From Luidia sarsii (lineage: Eukaryota > Echinodermata > Asteroidea > Paxillosida > Luidiidae), in assembly GCA_949987565.1 (NCBI GenBank), contig OX465120.1, forward strand, positions 8,632,587 to 8,696,586: 64,000 bases of DNA. The letters are read 5' to 3'. The notes beneath the pieces are model-generated. The model saw only the letters and a list, made by a program, of their open reading frames with translations. It was not told where the DNA came from and made no database searches. Numbering within the stretch: position 1 is the stretch's first letter; every line of letters starts with the position of its first letter. Shown in pieces: positions 9,965 to 21,804 of the stretch. Both the position numbers and the translations under genes were made by a program.

Positions 9965-11265
9965 AAGTGAAACATTAGGAAGGAAATGTATGACGGGACT
10001 TGTGCCAATATGCATGGAGTGGTAAAACAACTAATTAGGTTCTTCATACAAGCAAACTGGAAGCCGACATTGAAACAGAATTAATTTAGACCAAAAGAAC
10101 AATCATAGGCATTGTCAGAATTCCCCTTGGTTTTTTGTAAAACTGTAAAAGTTACCTTCCTTTCACAGACTTTCGATCAAGGGTCATGGTTTTCTTTACT
10201 ACTGGACTTTGGTTGTAAACAGCACTCCACCTCCTTTTGTTCAGGTTTTAAGCCAATTGTGTCCATGGGGATTGCACCCCTCCTGGGCTATTCTAAATGA
10301 ACTGGGGTGGGGGTACTGATTGAAATTTGCATGATAACAGACGAGGTTTTTTACAAAGTAAGGTGCCCTTAGGGTAGAGGAAGACAACACACACTGTCCC
10401 TCAAGGAAGGCAGAAGTCTTGAGCTTGCTGTCCATTGCGAGCTGATCGCCCGAGCCGCGCCCTATCGTGCCGCGCACACTTAATGCCGCTGCCAGAAAGC
10501 AGAGAATTCACAGCTTGCTTACTGAGGCAAATTGGTGAGGCCAGACTGACAGGAGTGGCTAGATCAGCAATCAAGATCGGAGATCAACGAGAAAACCGTG
10601 AGTTTAATTTTGTTAATTGTGTCCAGCTGAATAATTGTTGAAAAGTATTTGAAGTAAGGTTTTAAAATCGGATTTAGATTTCGGACTCTATTGTGACATC
10701 ATAAAGTGCATCATAAAGTTACGCAGGCATTAGTTGCATGTTTTTGGCCAACCTCTTAAAATTCAGATGGCCCTTACTGACTGTATGCCTGATGTGACAT
10801 GTGACGAGGACTAGTGAGCACCCCTGGAGCCCACATAATGCAACCTGAGGGTAGCTGCACATAGACGGCCCGTCATAGAGGAGCCACCGTGGGCGAGTCT
10901 TGAATTCCCGGCAGACTCGAGATTGACCAGTAGACGTCACCAAGACAGAGATACATGAGACTGGAATGAGTATAATTTATGATTGGTCAATGCACCTCAT
11001 ATTGAGATGGATGAATTGTAATTGTAATTGAAAAGTAATGGTGTAATGCCATTGATGAATTGATTGATACTTTGACCGACTGATTGATAAATTGATTACG
11101 AAACATCGTTGGAAAATTGATCGATACAGTGAGATTGAGCATAACTTATGATTGATTAACGCACCTTATAATAGGATGGATGGATTGTAATTGTAATTGA
11201 AAATTGATTGCGTAGTAACATTGATTGATTGATATTTGGACCGACTGGCAGTCGTATGATGAGCC
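9965..11265. other. Intergenic, no gene recognised
   Basis: About 1.3 kb downstream of copy 1. Short unrelated open frames only. From about 10960, loosely repeated words (ttgattgatac, gatggatgaattgtaattg) precede the satellite. The middle unit has the same sequence at 33204-34505 with scattered substitutions. Confidence 0.5.
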
Positions 11266-11267
11266 GA

Positions 11268-11735
11268 CTGATTGGCACATTGATACTTTAATAATGAAAT
11301 GGATTTATAGACTGTTTAGGTAACTTCAGCGGTAAATTAAATTGATACTCTAGAATTGAATACTGATTGGCACATTGATACTTTAATAATGAAATGGATT
11401 TATAGACTGTTTAGGTAACCTCAGCGGTAAATTAATTGATACTCTAGAATTGAATACTGATTGGCACATTGATACTTTAATAATGAAATGGATTTATAGA
11501 CTGTTTAGGTAACCTCAGCGGTAAATTAATTGATACTCTAGAATTGAATACTGATTGGCACATTGATACTTTAATAATGAAATGGATTTATAGACTGTTT
11601 AGGTAACCTCAGCGGTAAATTAATTGATACTCTAGAATTGAATACTGATTGGCACATTGATACTTTAATAATGAAATGGATTTATAGACTGTTTAGGTAA
11701 CCTCAGCGGTAAATTAATTGATACTCTAGAATTTA
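11268..11735. repeat. 92-95 bp satellite, five copies
   Basis: Five tandem copies of a unit starting 'ctgattggcacattgatac' and including 'gactgtttaggtaacctcag' and 'gatactctagaattgaata'; the first copy has variant bases (taacttcag). The same array in the middle unit (34507-34785) has three copies, a copy-number difference of about two monomers. Confidence 0.93.
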
Positions 11736-11739
11736 ATAA

Positions 11740-13655
11740 TTGATCGAGACTATATTTTTCATATAAGTTATAATTTAATGATTGGATTGATTTTAACCGG
11801 AAGAATCTAAATTGTGTATATATCTGAATAAGACCTGGATTAAATCGTACTATTTTCTAACAATACTATAATCTTGATTTGGACGTTTTGATCATTTAGT
11901 AGTCTGCAGAAGGGTCGTTCCTCTCTTTTCTAGTCACAGACCAAACCTTCCTGAGGTAGCTGTGACAGGCATCAGACACAACATCTACAAATACGAACTT
12001 ACCAGCAATACTTACAGGAAACAGTAAAAAAGTTACAATGAATAAATAGAGGTGCATTTCTGTTTAATCAGGGCCTTGGTCCACCACACTCTCGCCATAA
12101 AGTGCAGTCAATGAAAAAGGTTCTTTGTAACCGCCTTACCCCATCCCGGCTCGTTACTACAAAAGAGGGGATCGTGTTTAGAAGGATTTCTAGAAGGCGC
12201 AAGTTACTTTGCTTGCTGTTGCGCCTATGAAGGTCCTGCTAAGATCTTTAAGTCATTCGCTCGTTGCATAATTTTATTTCCTTTTTTTCAAAAATGGCAA
12301 AGAACAGGGACTTCACCTCGCGACGTCTACGTACTATAGCGCTCAAACATCTGCGGTCAATAAGATTTGAAGGTTTGCATGGAGGAAGGTCGTTTGGATG
12401 ATCTCCTCCGTCTATGTATCTCAAGTTATAAAACCCACATTTCCATTCCGGTGCAAACAATAGTTTATCCGTATAGGCCTACCCAACGACCGCAGTTTAG
12501 GATTCACACCGAGTTGGTTCGGCTTTTTACACCGCTCTGCTTTACTGCTCCATTTGCATGGGTTTAAATGCCCTCCCTAATTGATAAAACTCCAGTCCAT
12601 TCCCTGTCCTTTATCATTTCTTATTCTTATTTCTTAATTATTGATCTCATCCAACAGCAAACAAAATGCCAGTTACAGGGAGATTTATAAAAATAAATAA
12701 AACACTAATTTGATAAATTAATTTACAATGAAATAGTTAAATGAATAATGGATATATCATTCATAGAACATTGAAACAAACAGACAGACAAACAAACAGA
12801 AAACAAGCAAACAAGTACAACTATGCAACAACTCAGTGCCATTTTTTCATAACTCACCGCTTACTTGAAATGTGGGTTACCTTTCACTTTAGCGAGCATT
12901 ACTACCTGAACCTCGTCACTACGGATAGTGAGGGCGCCCCTGGGAATTTTCAGTTGTCAGAGTAAAGGAAATTATTAAGAGTCATATAAAAGTGGTCAAT
13001 TACGTGAAACCAAAGGCAGAAGTGGAGATAGATAGGCTTTTAGATATTTTGTTCAGAAAAAAGTGGAAATTAAACCTTAAATTTCATTGTACTGTTTTGC
13101 AATGTATAAATAGTTAGTTATTAAGATAATGATTCAAGTATTTTACTGTGTAAAAACTACAGCTTATAGACAAATTCCTTTTAAATTAATATGCATCATC
13201 TAGTTTGTCAAAAAGCAACGAATAGTGATTTTTTAAAGATAATATGGACACTGTTTTAACATTCCTTGTTCTTTCAGAATATATCAATGATTATAGTTAA
13301 TTGGTGTAGCTTTGCATTTTATACGGTGGAGAATAAGAAAGGACAAAAGTGAAGACTGGGTTAAAAGGTGATATTTATTGCAAGAATCTAAGATCCAGTG
13401 TTTTAATGGTAACATTTAGGACGTGAACAAAATATTGCAATTCATCGCTGGAGAGTCATGACTAATCAACAATTTCTTCACGCACATGGTGTTACAAAAA
13501 AATGGCACTAAACAGCAGAAATAAGATTGAGAAAGATTTGTTTCACAAGGTTTATAATTTTGCACAAGAAGGATATACGTACACTGGAAGTTTATATTAT
13601 TCATGGTTTAGATTATTCATGCTGGTAGGCTCTACTATTTTGTACATAATATTAA
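11740..13655. other. Intergenic, no gene recognised
   Basis: AT-rich intergenic DNA closely paralleled in the middle unit with small indels. Near 12590 a stretch differs from 35630-35685 (an extra piece around 'gtcaacatttcttatttaac' in the middle unit). No coding signal. Confidence 0.5.
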
Positions 13656-13660
13656 CTTGT

Positions 13661-14144
13661 GATATACAAACATATTGCAAACTGCGTACTGACTAAAATT
13701 ATCAAAATGCAAATCTCAAAATATAGTGGGCGTGACGTTTCGATCATAGCTGGACCTTTCTCAAAGGCAGAGTGACAAGGACAAAACAGATACATGTACA
13801 AGAAGGAAGGGAATGACACATATGAGAAACAAAGGACAAAGAGTAAAGCTGGTAGGGTGAGATCAAAGGGAAGGGCAAGGAGTAGGGTAGAGATTAGTGA
13901 GAAGAGGGGGAAGGTCAAATAGAGAAGTGTGCAGGAGTGAACACAACAGAAGGATTATCAGAAAGCTGTATGGTGTTACCCACCAGGATGTTTTGACCGT
14001 GTGGTTGAATAGTACGAGACCGCTTCATTCACATTTTCTCACGGATAAGCCGGACAGAATTACTATATGTGACCATGGGATTATATGCCCAGTACACTCA
14101 AAGGTCCTGCTAGGATCGAAACGTCAGGCCCACTAAATTTTGAG
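13661..14144. mobile_element. Non-autonomous Penelope-like remnant with inverted ends
   Basis: Bounded by inverted motifs: 'gtgacgtttcgatcatag' near the left end and 'aggatcgaaacgtcaggc' near the right, each next to 'agtgggc' / 'gcccact' and an 'aaattt'-type end. The interior is A/G-rich with no coding potential. The left end 13661-13720 is related, inverted, to the tail of the 7284-7460 insertion. The middle-unit copy is at 36753-37234. Confidence 0.6.
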
Positions 14145-14149
14145 AATCT

Positions 14150-16105
14150 TAACTTGTATTAACTTGCTTCATTTTTACACTATGTAGCTCATTCACTGCA
14201 TTCACGTAATTATATTTTCGTTTTGTAATTTACTATAATGAGAAAACAGTCCATCGTAACGCTTGTACAGAAGCCTAATGAAAAATTCAAATTTGCATAG
14301 TGCCTTAGAAATACGTGGAATCTCAAAACATTCTCTATAGTTTCACACAAATAATTGTTAATGATTATGGTAATAAAAATAACAAGTAGATATAGCAGCA
14401 AAAACAAGGAAATGAAGCCATTATTATTGTTCAAGAGTCTATTTGTGCACGGCTTTGTTTATAGATGCATTCATGTACATGTATGTCATATTCGACTTTT
14501 AACTTTGGAAAAACTACTCAAACTTGTTAGGCGGTGATATAAACCTAGCTTAAAATGAGAGAATATTGGAACAACAAAGGTCTGATTTGAATTTCAAATT
14601 GAGATTGAAAAAAGGCGTTAACCTATCTTTGGATAAATAGACTGACTGGTTAAATGTAGTTTGCATTTGGCATGTAGGGTGATAAATGACAACTTGTGAA
14701 TTGATGCTGTTATTGACCATTATTCGAAATTTTGAATGGAGTCGCTCAATGCAAATATAACTATAGTGCATTAATTAAAAGCCTATACGACCAATCGATT
14801 TACTGACCTTCGGCTTTTCAGGCAAACATTTTATCTGATTAAAAATCAAAGTTTGCTATTTCACTTATATGTACTACCCCGAACTCCACCCAAAGCTACC
14901 AATATATATCCTCCAATAACCGGTTTTCGACGATATAAGGACCTTTCTTCAAACTGAACAATGTGGACGAAAGTATCACACTAAAAGAGTTCTCAGTCAC
15001 TTTCTCCACACCACTGACTATTAGAATAATCATAGAGAAGGTTGATCAAGCCTGTCATTTCCGTAAGATTACCCGGTTTTGTTGACGTCCGCGGCGCACC
15101 GCGCAGTAAGCATCGGCACCTATTTTCGTCAATGGTGTTTAGTAAGGTGTCCCAGTGCAGCCAAACGCAAAATAAATTCTTAAAATAACTCAAAATGCTG
15201 TGTGGCACTGTAAAATTCTTCCCTGTATGTTTTAGTGTGTGTTCATCTTCTTTTTTTTCGACACTGCTTCTAACTCCTTCCTCAAATCATTCATAATTTA
15301 TGCTTAAAACGTATTGGTCTGGTTGATGTCTTCTTCTGTTACGTTTAAAAAAACTCCACAATCCTCTTTCTCACTGCTTCTTCAGTTATAACCTTTCCCA
15401 ATGTCACTCCAGAGACACATTTCCTCCTTCTTGGTACTTTCTCTAGCTGCCCCTTTATTTTTTTCATTTTTTTAAAAAGCCTATTGGGCCATGTTACTTT
15501 TTGTCTTTAAATAATAATAAAAAATATATTTAAAGAAAATATATAAGCGAGACGCCCTATAGGAGCCTCCATAGTTTTTACCCAGAACGGACTGCCTCAA
15601 GTTGCGTGATATATATTTTTTCTACGGATGTTGGGGTTTGTTATGGTACACTCAGATTTATTTTTAGGACCAACAATAAAGAAAACTGGAGCTTCGAAGC
15701 AACTGCCAATTTTGTACCTAGGAAAATAGACCCCAAAAGAGCAACTTTTTGAATAACACGAGTTTGGCCTACTGGAAAAGCCTTAAATTTCCACATTTTC
15801 GGTGACGGACAAGAGCAGGAAACCAACTGTAAGATACGAAGTCTGAGATTGTTATACAGAGTTGTTTTCATAGTGCGATATGAGTTAGAAGGCTAAGCGT
15901 CGAAAACGTGTAGCGTCGAAAACGGGGGTTCCCACGATATAATAATGTGTTGACGTGCTCGTCATCGAAAGACGAACTTTGGCTGGGGGGGGGGCTGTTG
16001 AGTCAGTCACGTGAGCCGTTTGGCGCGGGAAACCGGCGCGCCCGATTGGGCGGCAAGGTTCATCCGCTGCGGTCGCCGCGCGCAGAGCAAGGGGCGCGCG
16101 AGCCC
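14150..16105. other. Intergenic, no gene recognised
   Basis: About 2 kb without a supported gene. Turns GC-rich after about 15960 (gcgcgggaaaccggcgcgcc). Paralleled in the middle unit at 37240-39147 with many small indels. Confidence 0.5.
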
Positions 16106-16108
16106 AAT

Positions 16109-16373
16109 GGACCTTTCCCATGAAATAATATGCAAAGAAGAGCTGGCGCATGCGCTTTAATAAATTGGTGGGCAAACGAGTTCGCGTTGCGTGCAAGTTT
16201 GGAAATACGCGCGCAGGAGACGCTGAATAGCCAATGACCGCACGCCAAACTGTTAGTGAGAAGGAACGCGCGCACGCCCGTGGAAAACTATGATTGGTTG
16301 GCAGCCCGCTTGCCCACCAATTTAGTTAAGCGCATGCGCTAGGTCTAATTTGCATATTTCATGGGAAAGGTCC
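16109..16373. mobile_element. MITE-like insertion, absent from the middle unit
   Basis: 265-bp element with long imperfect terminal inverted repeats: 'ggacctttcccatgaaat' at the left and 'atttcatgggaaaggtcc' at the right, continuing inward through 'gcgcatgcgct' and 'aaattggtgggcaa' / 'ttgcccaccaattt'. The orthologous place in the middle unit is an empty site (39141-39157, gagcccaattgggcgcg). Filled and empty sites fit a 2-bp AT target duplication (16107-16108 and 16374-16375). No coding capacity. Confidence 0.8.
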
Positions 16374-16679
16374 ATTGGGCGCGATGACGGCCACTTTCGT
16401 CGCCTTTCACCTCCAGCGTGGTGTTTGCTTTCTATGTGATCGAACAAATCTTCGTCCACGTGGGGTGGCTAACTTGTTGTGATGCCTCGCGGAAATGTTT
16501 TGATGACGCGATCAATCTGGTAGTCAGCAGCCGATTTCAAGAAAAGTTGCGTAAGTTACGCAACGTACAAATGGTTTGAAGTCTTGCGCCACAATGGCTC
16601 TTTTGTGAACTATTCAGAAAAGGCAGCAAAATTGGCGTAAGTTACGCAACAAAATGTTGAGTACGCAACAATTGAAGTT

Positions 16680-17190
16680 TGGTGAAATGGGCTGCAGGGC
16701 TGGGAAGGGGGCTCTGTGGGCTACATGGCGGATGTGAAATCCGCTTTCCGGTTTTTGCCTGTTCATACCTTTTGCCTCTTGGGCATTGAGATCGATAACA
16801 AGGTCTACATTGACAAGGCTCCCCACATGGGGACCTCTTGCGCTCCTGCCCTTTTCGAGACTTTTCCCTCCTTGTTGGAATGGGCTCTCCGGCCCAGGTT
16901 GGGTTCCCATATGGTATGCCGCTATGCAGACGATTGTCTGTTTGTGAGTGTGACCGGGCCAGAGGCAATCAGGCTTGCGCGGGGTTGCTCGATCATAGCC
17001 TCCCTTGTGAATTACCATTCAATACACCCTCACCAAACTGGGCCCCTTGTTTTGTAAGTTTGATGGCTCCCCCTTGACTCCCTCCCAATTTCGACTCATG
17101 TTGGCTAAATCACTGGGGGGCTGGATATTTCCTCGCGTAGCTACAACGGTCACAGCTTCCGCAGTAGGGCTGCCACGGTTGCTGTAGTCG
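16680..17190 (+). pseudogene. DIRS/Ngaro-like retrotransposon fragment (RT plus recombinase tail)
   Basis: The frame at about 16722-17020 shows RT motifs of DIRS-type elements: ADVKSAFRFLPV, FCLLGIEID, MGTSCAPALFETF, then YADDCLFV with the catalytic Asp pair. In another frame from about 17023 follow words typical of the tyrosine recombinase of the same class (LGPLFCKFDGSPLTPSQFRL, later TASAVGLPRL). RNase H and the recombinase core between them are missing and no Met-to-stop frame spans the pieces, so it is an internally deleted, dead copy. A second copy with the same structure is at 39441-39950. Confidence 0.75.
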
Positions 17191-17239
17191 TAGGTTCTAT
17201 GCGTTGTTGTTATCGTTCGGATATGCCACCACGGGAGGG

Positions 17240-17415
17240 CAGCCACCCGCAGCCTCGCACGCACACACGCACCCTTCCACACACGTCCGCACCGCTGCAC
17301 GCCCCCTTCACTGCACACACGCACGCACGTCTTGACTGCATGCGTGCGCGGCGTGCGGGCGTGCGGGCGTGCGTGCGAGCGTGCGAGCGTGCGCGGCGTG
17401 CGGGCGTGCCATAGA
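17240..17415. repeat. GCGTGCG/CACGCACG-rich simple repeat
   Basis: Alternating purine-pyrimidine GC-rich tract: CACACGCACG type first, then GCGTGCGGGCGTGCG type, so the two halves can pair as an imperfect hairpin. It is about 25 bp longer here than in the middle unit (40010-40160). Confidence 0.85.
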
Positions 17416-18186
17416 TATAACAAAATACTGTACATAGAGCTCTATAAATAAACTAGAGTGCGCACTCCCCTATCAACGCGCGGTACGAACGTGTACCGAC
17501 ATGGACGCGCATCCGCCATTACCAAAGAGGTCAACTTCAGCTTGAAGTACCCGGATGTCAGTAGCAATCGCGCGTAGTATGAATGGGGAAAGGTATAGCC
17601 GAAAGGTTGTGAATGCGGAAACTAAAATGTTATAGAGATGTTTTTTAGTAACGAAAGGAAAGGCCATCAATACCTCAAGGGATTGGCGAATTTTAATGTC
17701 CTACTTTCTTTTGTAAAAAATTGGGATTAGTTTGCCCGATAGAGATCCATGCATTTGCACATATTTGGTAATGGCGTCGCAGTCCCGTTGTCGGCACGCG
17801 TCACGCGATGAGTGGACACTCGATCCTGCCGACCTCAGTCGGTCGCTTTATACGAACGTATTCGACATTTTAACGGAGCTCAAAGATGATAACGATTAAA
17901 AGACTAAATCTTGATTAAAAAAACACCTTTGTACGATTGGAACACCTCCGATAACAAGTATAATGTCGTACGGTCTTTCGCTAGTTATTTTGTTGTTTAT
18001 TAATGTTTTAAAAATGTCATGGTGTTTCTTTTACTTATTAACTCATTATTGTAATTGTTAGACGCGTGAAAGTGTTAAAATAAAATACCTCAAACTGTAT
18101 ATTGCCCGTTGACCATATAAGGAATGTTCAGGTGAGTTTCTGTTGGTTTAAGGCACCCGTTTCGACTGATATTTATCCCAACTCCC
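17416..18186. other. Intergenic, no gene recognised
   Basis: About 770 bp, nearly identical to 40165-40935. Nothing supported as a gene or known repeat. Confidence 0.5.
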
Positions 18187-18199
18187 TTGTCGCAAGTCT

Positions 18200-18935
18200 T
18201 TAACGAAACCACTCCCTCCTCATTCCCACCTCCACCTCAAGCCCACCTCACTCCCCATTCCCACCTCACACCCACCTCACTCCCCATTCCCTCCTCATTC
18301 CCACCTCACTCCCCATTCCCACCTCATTCCCACCTCAATACCACCTCAAGCCCACCTCACTCCCCATTCCCACCTCACACCCACCTCACTCCCCATTCCC
18401 TCCTCATTCCCACCTCACTCCCCATTCCCACCTCATTCCCACCTCAATACCACCTCAAGCCCACCTCACTCCCCATTCCCACCTCACACCCACCTCACTC
18501 CCCATTCCCACCTCACACCCACCTCACTCCCCATTCCCACCTCACACCCACCTCACTCCCCATTCCCACCTCACACCCACCTCACTCCCCATTCCCTCCT
18601 CATTCCCACCTCAATACCACCTCAAGCCCACCTCACTCACCATTCCCACCTCACACCCACCTCACTCCCCATTCCCACCTCATTCCCACCTCAATACCAC
18701 CTCATTCCCACCTCAATACCACCTCAATACCACCTCATTCCCACCTCAATACCACCTCAATACCACCTCATTCCCACCTCAATACCACCTCATTCCCACC
18801 TCAATACCACCTCAATACCACCTCATTCCCACCTCAATACTACCTCAATACCACCTCATTCCCACCTCAATACCACCTCATTCCCACCTCAATACCACCT
18901 CAATACCACCTCAATACCACCTCAATCCCACTTCG
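18200..18935. repeat. CCACCTCA minisatellite
   Basis: Tandem 'cattcccacctca', 'ataccacctca' and 'ctccccattcccacctca' words. The 254-codon Pro/His/Ser/Thr frame through it is a repeat artefact. It abuts the 3' end of the Penelope-like element. The middle-unit array (40950-41700) has a different order of word types. Confidence 0.95.
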
Positions 18936-19024
18936 GCCTTATTCAATATAGGAAGGTTTGCGGTGAACACCATGTATCAGGTCTCTTAAAGGAAGAGGTA
19001 TGGTTCTGAAAAGAACCTGAGGGT

Positions 19025-19070
19025 AACTCGACGTTTCGACCAGTATGCTCTGGCCGTCATCAGGAGAATG
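19025..19070 (-). ncRNA. Hammerhead ribozyme-like motif at Penelope 3' end
   Basis: Read on the minus strand: CTGATGA (19057-19063), a stem-II hairpin cggccag..ctggtcg with one G-U pair, GAAA (19034-19037), then CGTC with the cleavable GTC at 19030-19032. Stem III would be only about two pairs. That fits the minimal hammerheads reported in Penelope-like elements, which are thought to work best as dimers. Stem I shows only CTC/GAG next to the core. Sequence pattern only; activity is untested. Confidence 0.68.
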
Positions 19071-19341
19071 TCTTGGGATCGGTGGTGGAACTCCTTATGT
19101 ACCGGTGGTCGCTGAGGCGGGAAGGCGGGAAAGATTATCCTCTAGGGAGGATTATCCTAAGGGGGGCTTAGGTCACTGAGGTGGGAAGGCGGGAAAACCC
19201 TAAGGGGAGACTGGTGGGGGGGGGAACCTATAGGTGCTCACTGGGGTGTGTCAGAAGGTGGTAGGGAGGCCGTGGATATAGGTGATCCATGAGTCGGCTA
19301 GGGAAGGGGGCTTAGACTGGTGTGGGTATGGTTGGGATGAC

Positions 19342-21804
19342 CTAGGATATAGAAGATCCATTGGTCGGGATGAGGGGGAGCCAAATATCGCTGAGGTGGT
19401 AGCCGATGTCTTGGGGTACTGTGTCATGCTTGCGGATTTCGATGGCCTCTCGGATCCGTCGGGAGTGCCATTGTTGAATGGGGACGAGTAGTTCCGCTGC
19501 CTGCCAGTTGACTAGGTGGTCCTCAGAGTGGGAGTGTTTGACTATGGATGACTTGTCAAAGTCACCCCGCCGGCCGTGTGCTTTATGCTCCTTCAGTCGG
19601 GTTTCCAGGTTTCTACCGGTCTCCCCAATGTAGACTTTTCCACATTCGCAGGGGATACGGTAGACACCTGGTTGTTCCGAGGAGGCTGGTTTGTCCTTAT
19701 GGGTGTGAAGGGAGGACTGGAGCTTGTTGGACGATGAGTGGAAGACTCTTATGCCTGCTTTGTGGAAGACGCGTTGTAGTCGGTGAGATGCAGGGCCTAT
19801 GTATGGGAGGGTGACTGAGGGGGGCCTGGGTGTGGGACCTAGGTCAGAACTAGGAGAGGGACCTTGGGTATAGGAGACCCTTTGGTCGGGGGGTGGGGTG
19901 GAGAGCTTGATGTGGCTGGGCTTGTATCCATTCATCTGGAGGGCAGACTTGATGTGTTGCAGTTCTGGTTGTAACAAGGCTGCATCACAAATGTCGAAGG
20001 CCCGCCTCACCAGTGTGCGGTTGACGGAAGCCTTGATGCCGGGGTGGTGAAAGGATCGTTGATGGAGGTAGCGGTCCGTGTGGGTCGGTTTCCTGTACAC
20101 AGAGTGTGCAAGGGTACCTTCTGGGTTGCGGGAAACCTTGACATCCAGGAAAGGGATGGAGCCATCCTGTTCGACTTCCATGGTGAAGGCGATGTTGGGG
20201 TGTTGTCCGTTGAGGTACTGCAGGAACTCTTGGAGGGCAGTAGGGCCGTGGGGCCAGACCATGGGTTGTAGGTCCGCAGTGAGGAGAGAGGACAACTCGA
20301 ACTCCTCCATGAAGACGTCTGCAAGGACCGGGGATAAAGGAGACCCCATGGAGGTACCAGACGTCTGTTCATAGAAGACGTCATGCCACTGGAAGCAGCT
20401 TGAGGCAACACAGGTTAGCAGCAAGTCATGGATCTGGTCCGGGGACAACTGGGTGCGTTCTATCAGTGTGGGGTCATGCATGAGTCTTTCCTTAGTTAAC
20501 AAACAGGCCTCGCCTGTGGGGACATTGGTGAAAAGGGAAACTACATCGAAGCTGACCAGCAAATCAGTGGGTTTGAGTGTGAGTTTCTTAGTGATGTCGA
20601 CGAAGTGGGTAGAGTTGGCGACGAAATGTGTAGATTGACCCACCAAGGGTCTGAGTAATTTGGCTAAATATTGGGCGGTGTTGTACGTGGGGGAACCTCT
20701 AGAGGCAACGATGGGGCGAAGTGGGGCATCTGGTTTATGGATCTTTGGTTGCCCGAAGAACCTGGGGCAGACGGAACTGGAGGGTCTGAGTTTGCGGTAC
20801 AGGGGGAAGGGGAGGGCATCGGCTCTATGCAGAGCGAGGAGTTTGCTGGTGACTCTCTTCTCAATGGAAGGTATTGGGTTCTTGGGGAGAGGGCGGTATG
20901 GACCAGATCCAAGAATGCTGCTCACCTTGGTGTTGTAGTCTGCTCTGTCCATGATGACAGTGGCGTTTCCTTTATCTGCCTTCAGGATGTGGATGGAGTC
21001 ATCCCGGCGGAGGACACGGAGGGCAGCAAGCTCGGATTTGGTGAGGTTGGGCTTGGGTGGTCGGGCCTTGCGCATGATCTCGTGGATCTGTACCCGGACG
21101 TCGATAGCTGAAGACTTGGGCAGGTGTCTGATGGCTGGTTCTGTGGCTTGAATGACGGCTTCTACGGGGACTTGCTTGGGTGGCACCGCGAAGTTCATGC
21201 CGAGGGATAGAACTTGGGTCTCTGTGTGGTCTAGGTGGCGGTTACTGAGGTTGACTCCTGTGTGGTTGGTGAAGGCTTGCTTGTTGCGGAGGTGAGGGGG
21301 ACGGTTTGTGGATATGGGAGATCCACTCTGCCTCCTGCGGATGTTGTTGGAGGTGGTTACGGGAGTGCCAGGGGAGCTCTTCTCTTGGAGCCCATGGAAT
21401 TTCTTGAGCTGAGAACTCCGGGCTTGAGCGAAGGCATGCTGGCTAGAGGAGGACGTGAGGGTGCTGATCTTGTTGAAGTCGGTGGACTTGAGAGTGTTAA
21501 GCAGTAGCACTCTGGAGTCAGCAATCTGTTGGTCCAGGGTGAACAGATCGTGTCTTGTGGAGGAAATCCGTTCACGGATGAGGGCAAGGCTCGCCCTGTG
21601 AAGGATGTAGTGCGACCGCCGGTTCCGAACAGGATCATGGAGACATAAGCCGGGAGGGATGATGTTGGAGTCGCGGCAACGCTTGAGGAAGGTCAGGTTG
21701 TTGATGAGTTTTGAACGACGGATGGACGTGCGTTCGAAATCCCTGACCAGGTTGATGGCCAGCTCTCCGTAGAGCGAGAATAAATGAGACTTAAGGCTTT
21801 GCAC
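19342..21804 (-). pseudogene. Penelope-like RT/GIY-YIG polyprotein, long frame but no catalytic RT box
   Basis: 820 codons without a stop. In order: Arg/Ser-rich N-terminal region; RT segments ADKGNATVIMDR (about 280), RFFGQPKIHKP, LVSFDVVSLFTNVPTGEA (about 420), SGTSMGSPLSPVLADVFMEE (about 490), then WPHGP and IPFLDVKVSRN; and a C-terminal GIY-YIG endonuclease (GVYRIPCECGKVYIGETGRN, about 730-750) with the CxC pair and downstream Arg/Glu. The Y-x-D-D box expected between FMEEFE and WPHGP is missing, an in-frame loss of roughly fifteen residues, so RT should be inactive. The frame opens with GTG, an in-frame TAG lies six codons upstream and the first internal Met is at about codon 204. A spliced 5' exon or loss of the start is likely. 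Confidence 0.85.

Noticed and set aside
18187..18951. 254-codon Pro/His/Ser/Thr-rich frame (and its partner at 40936)
   Set aside because: Direct translation of the CCACCTCA minisatellite; starts in non-coding flank and differs between units only by repeat rearrangement.
20007..21638. Several open frames on both strands inside the Penelope element
   Set aside because: Shadows of the minus-strand RT/GIY-YIG frame in GC-rich DNA.
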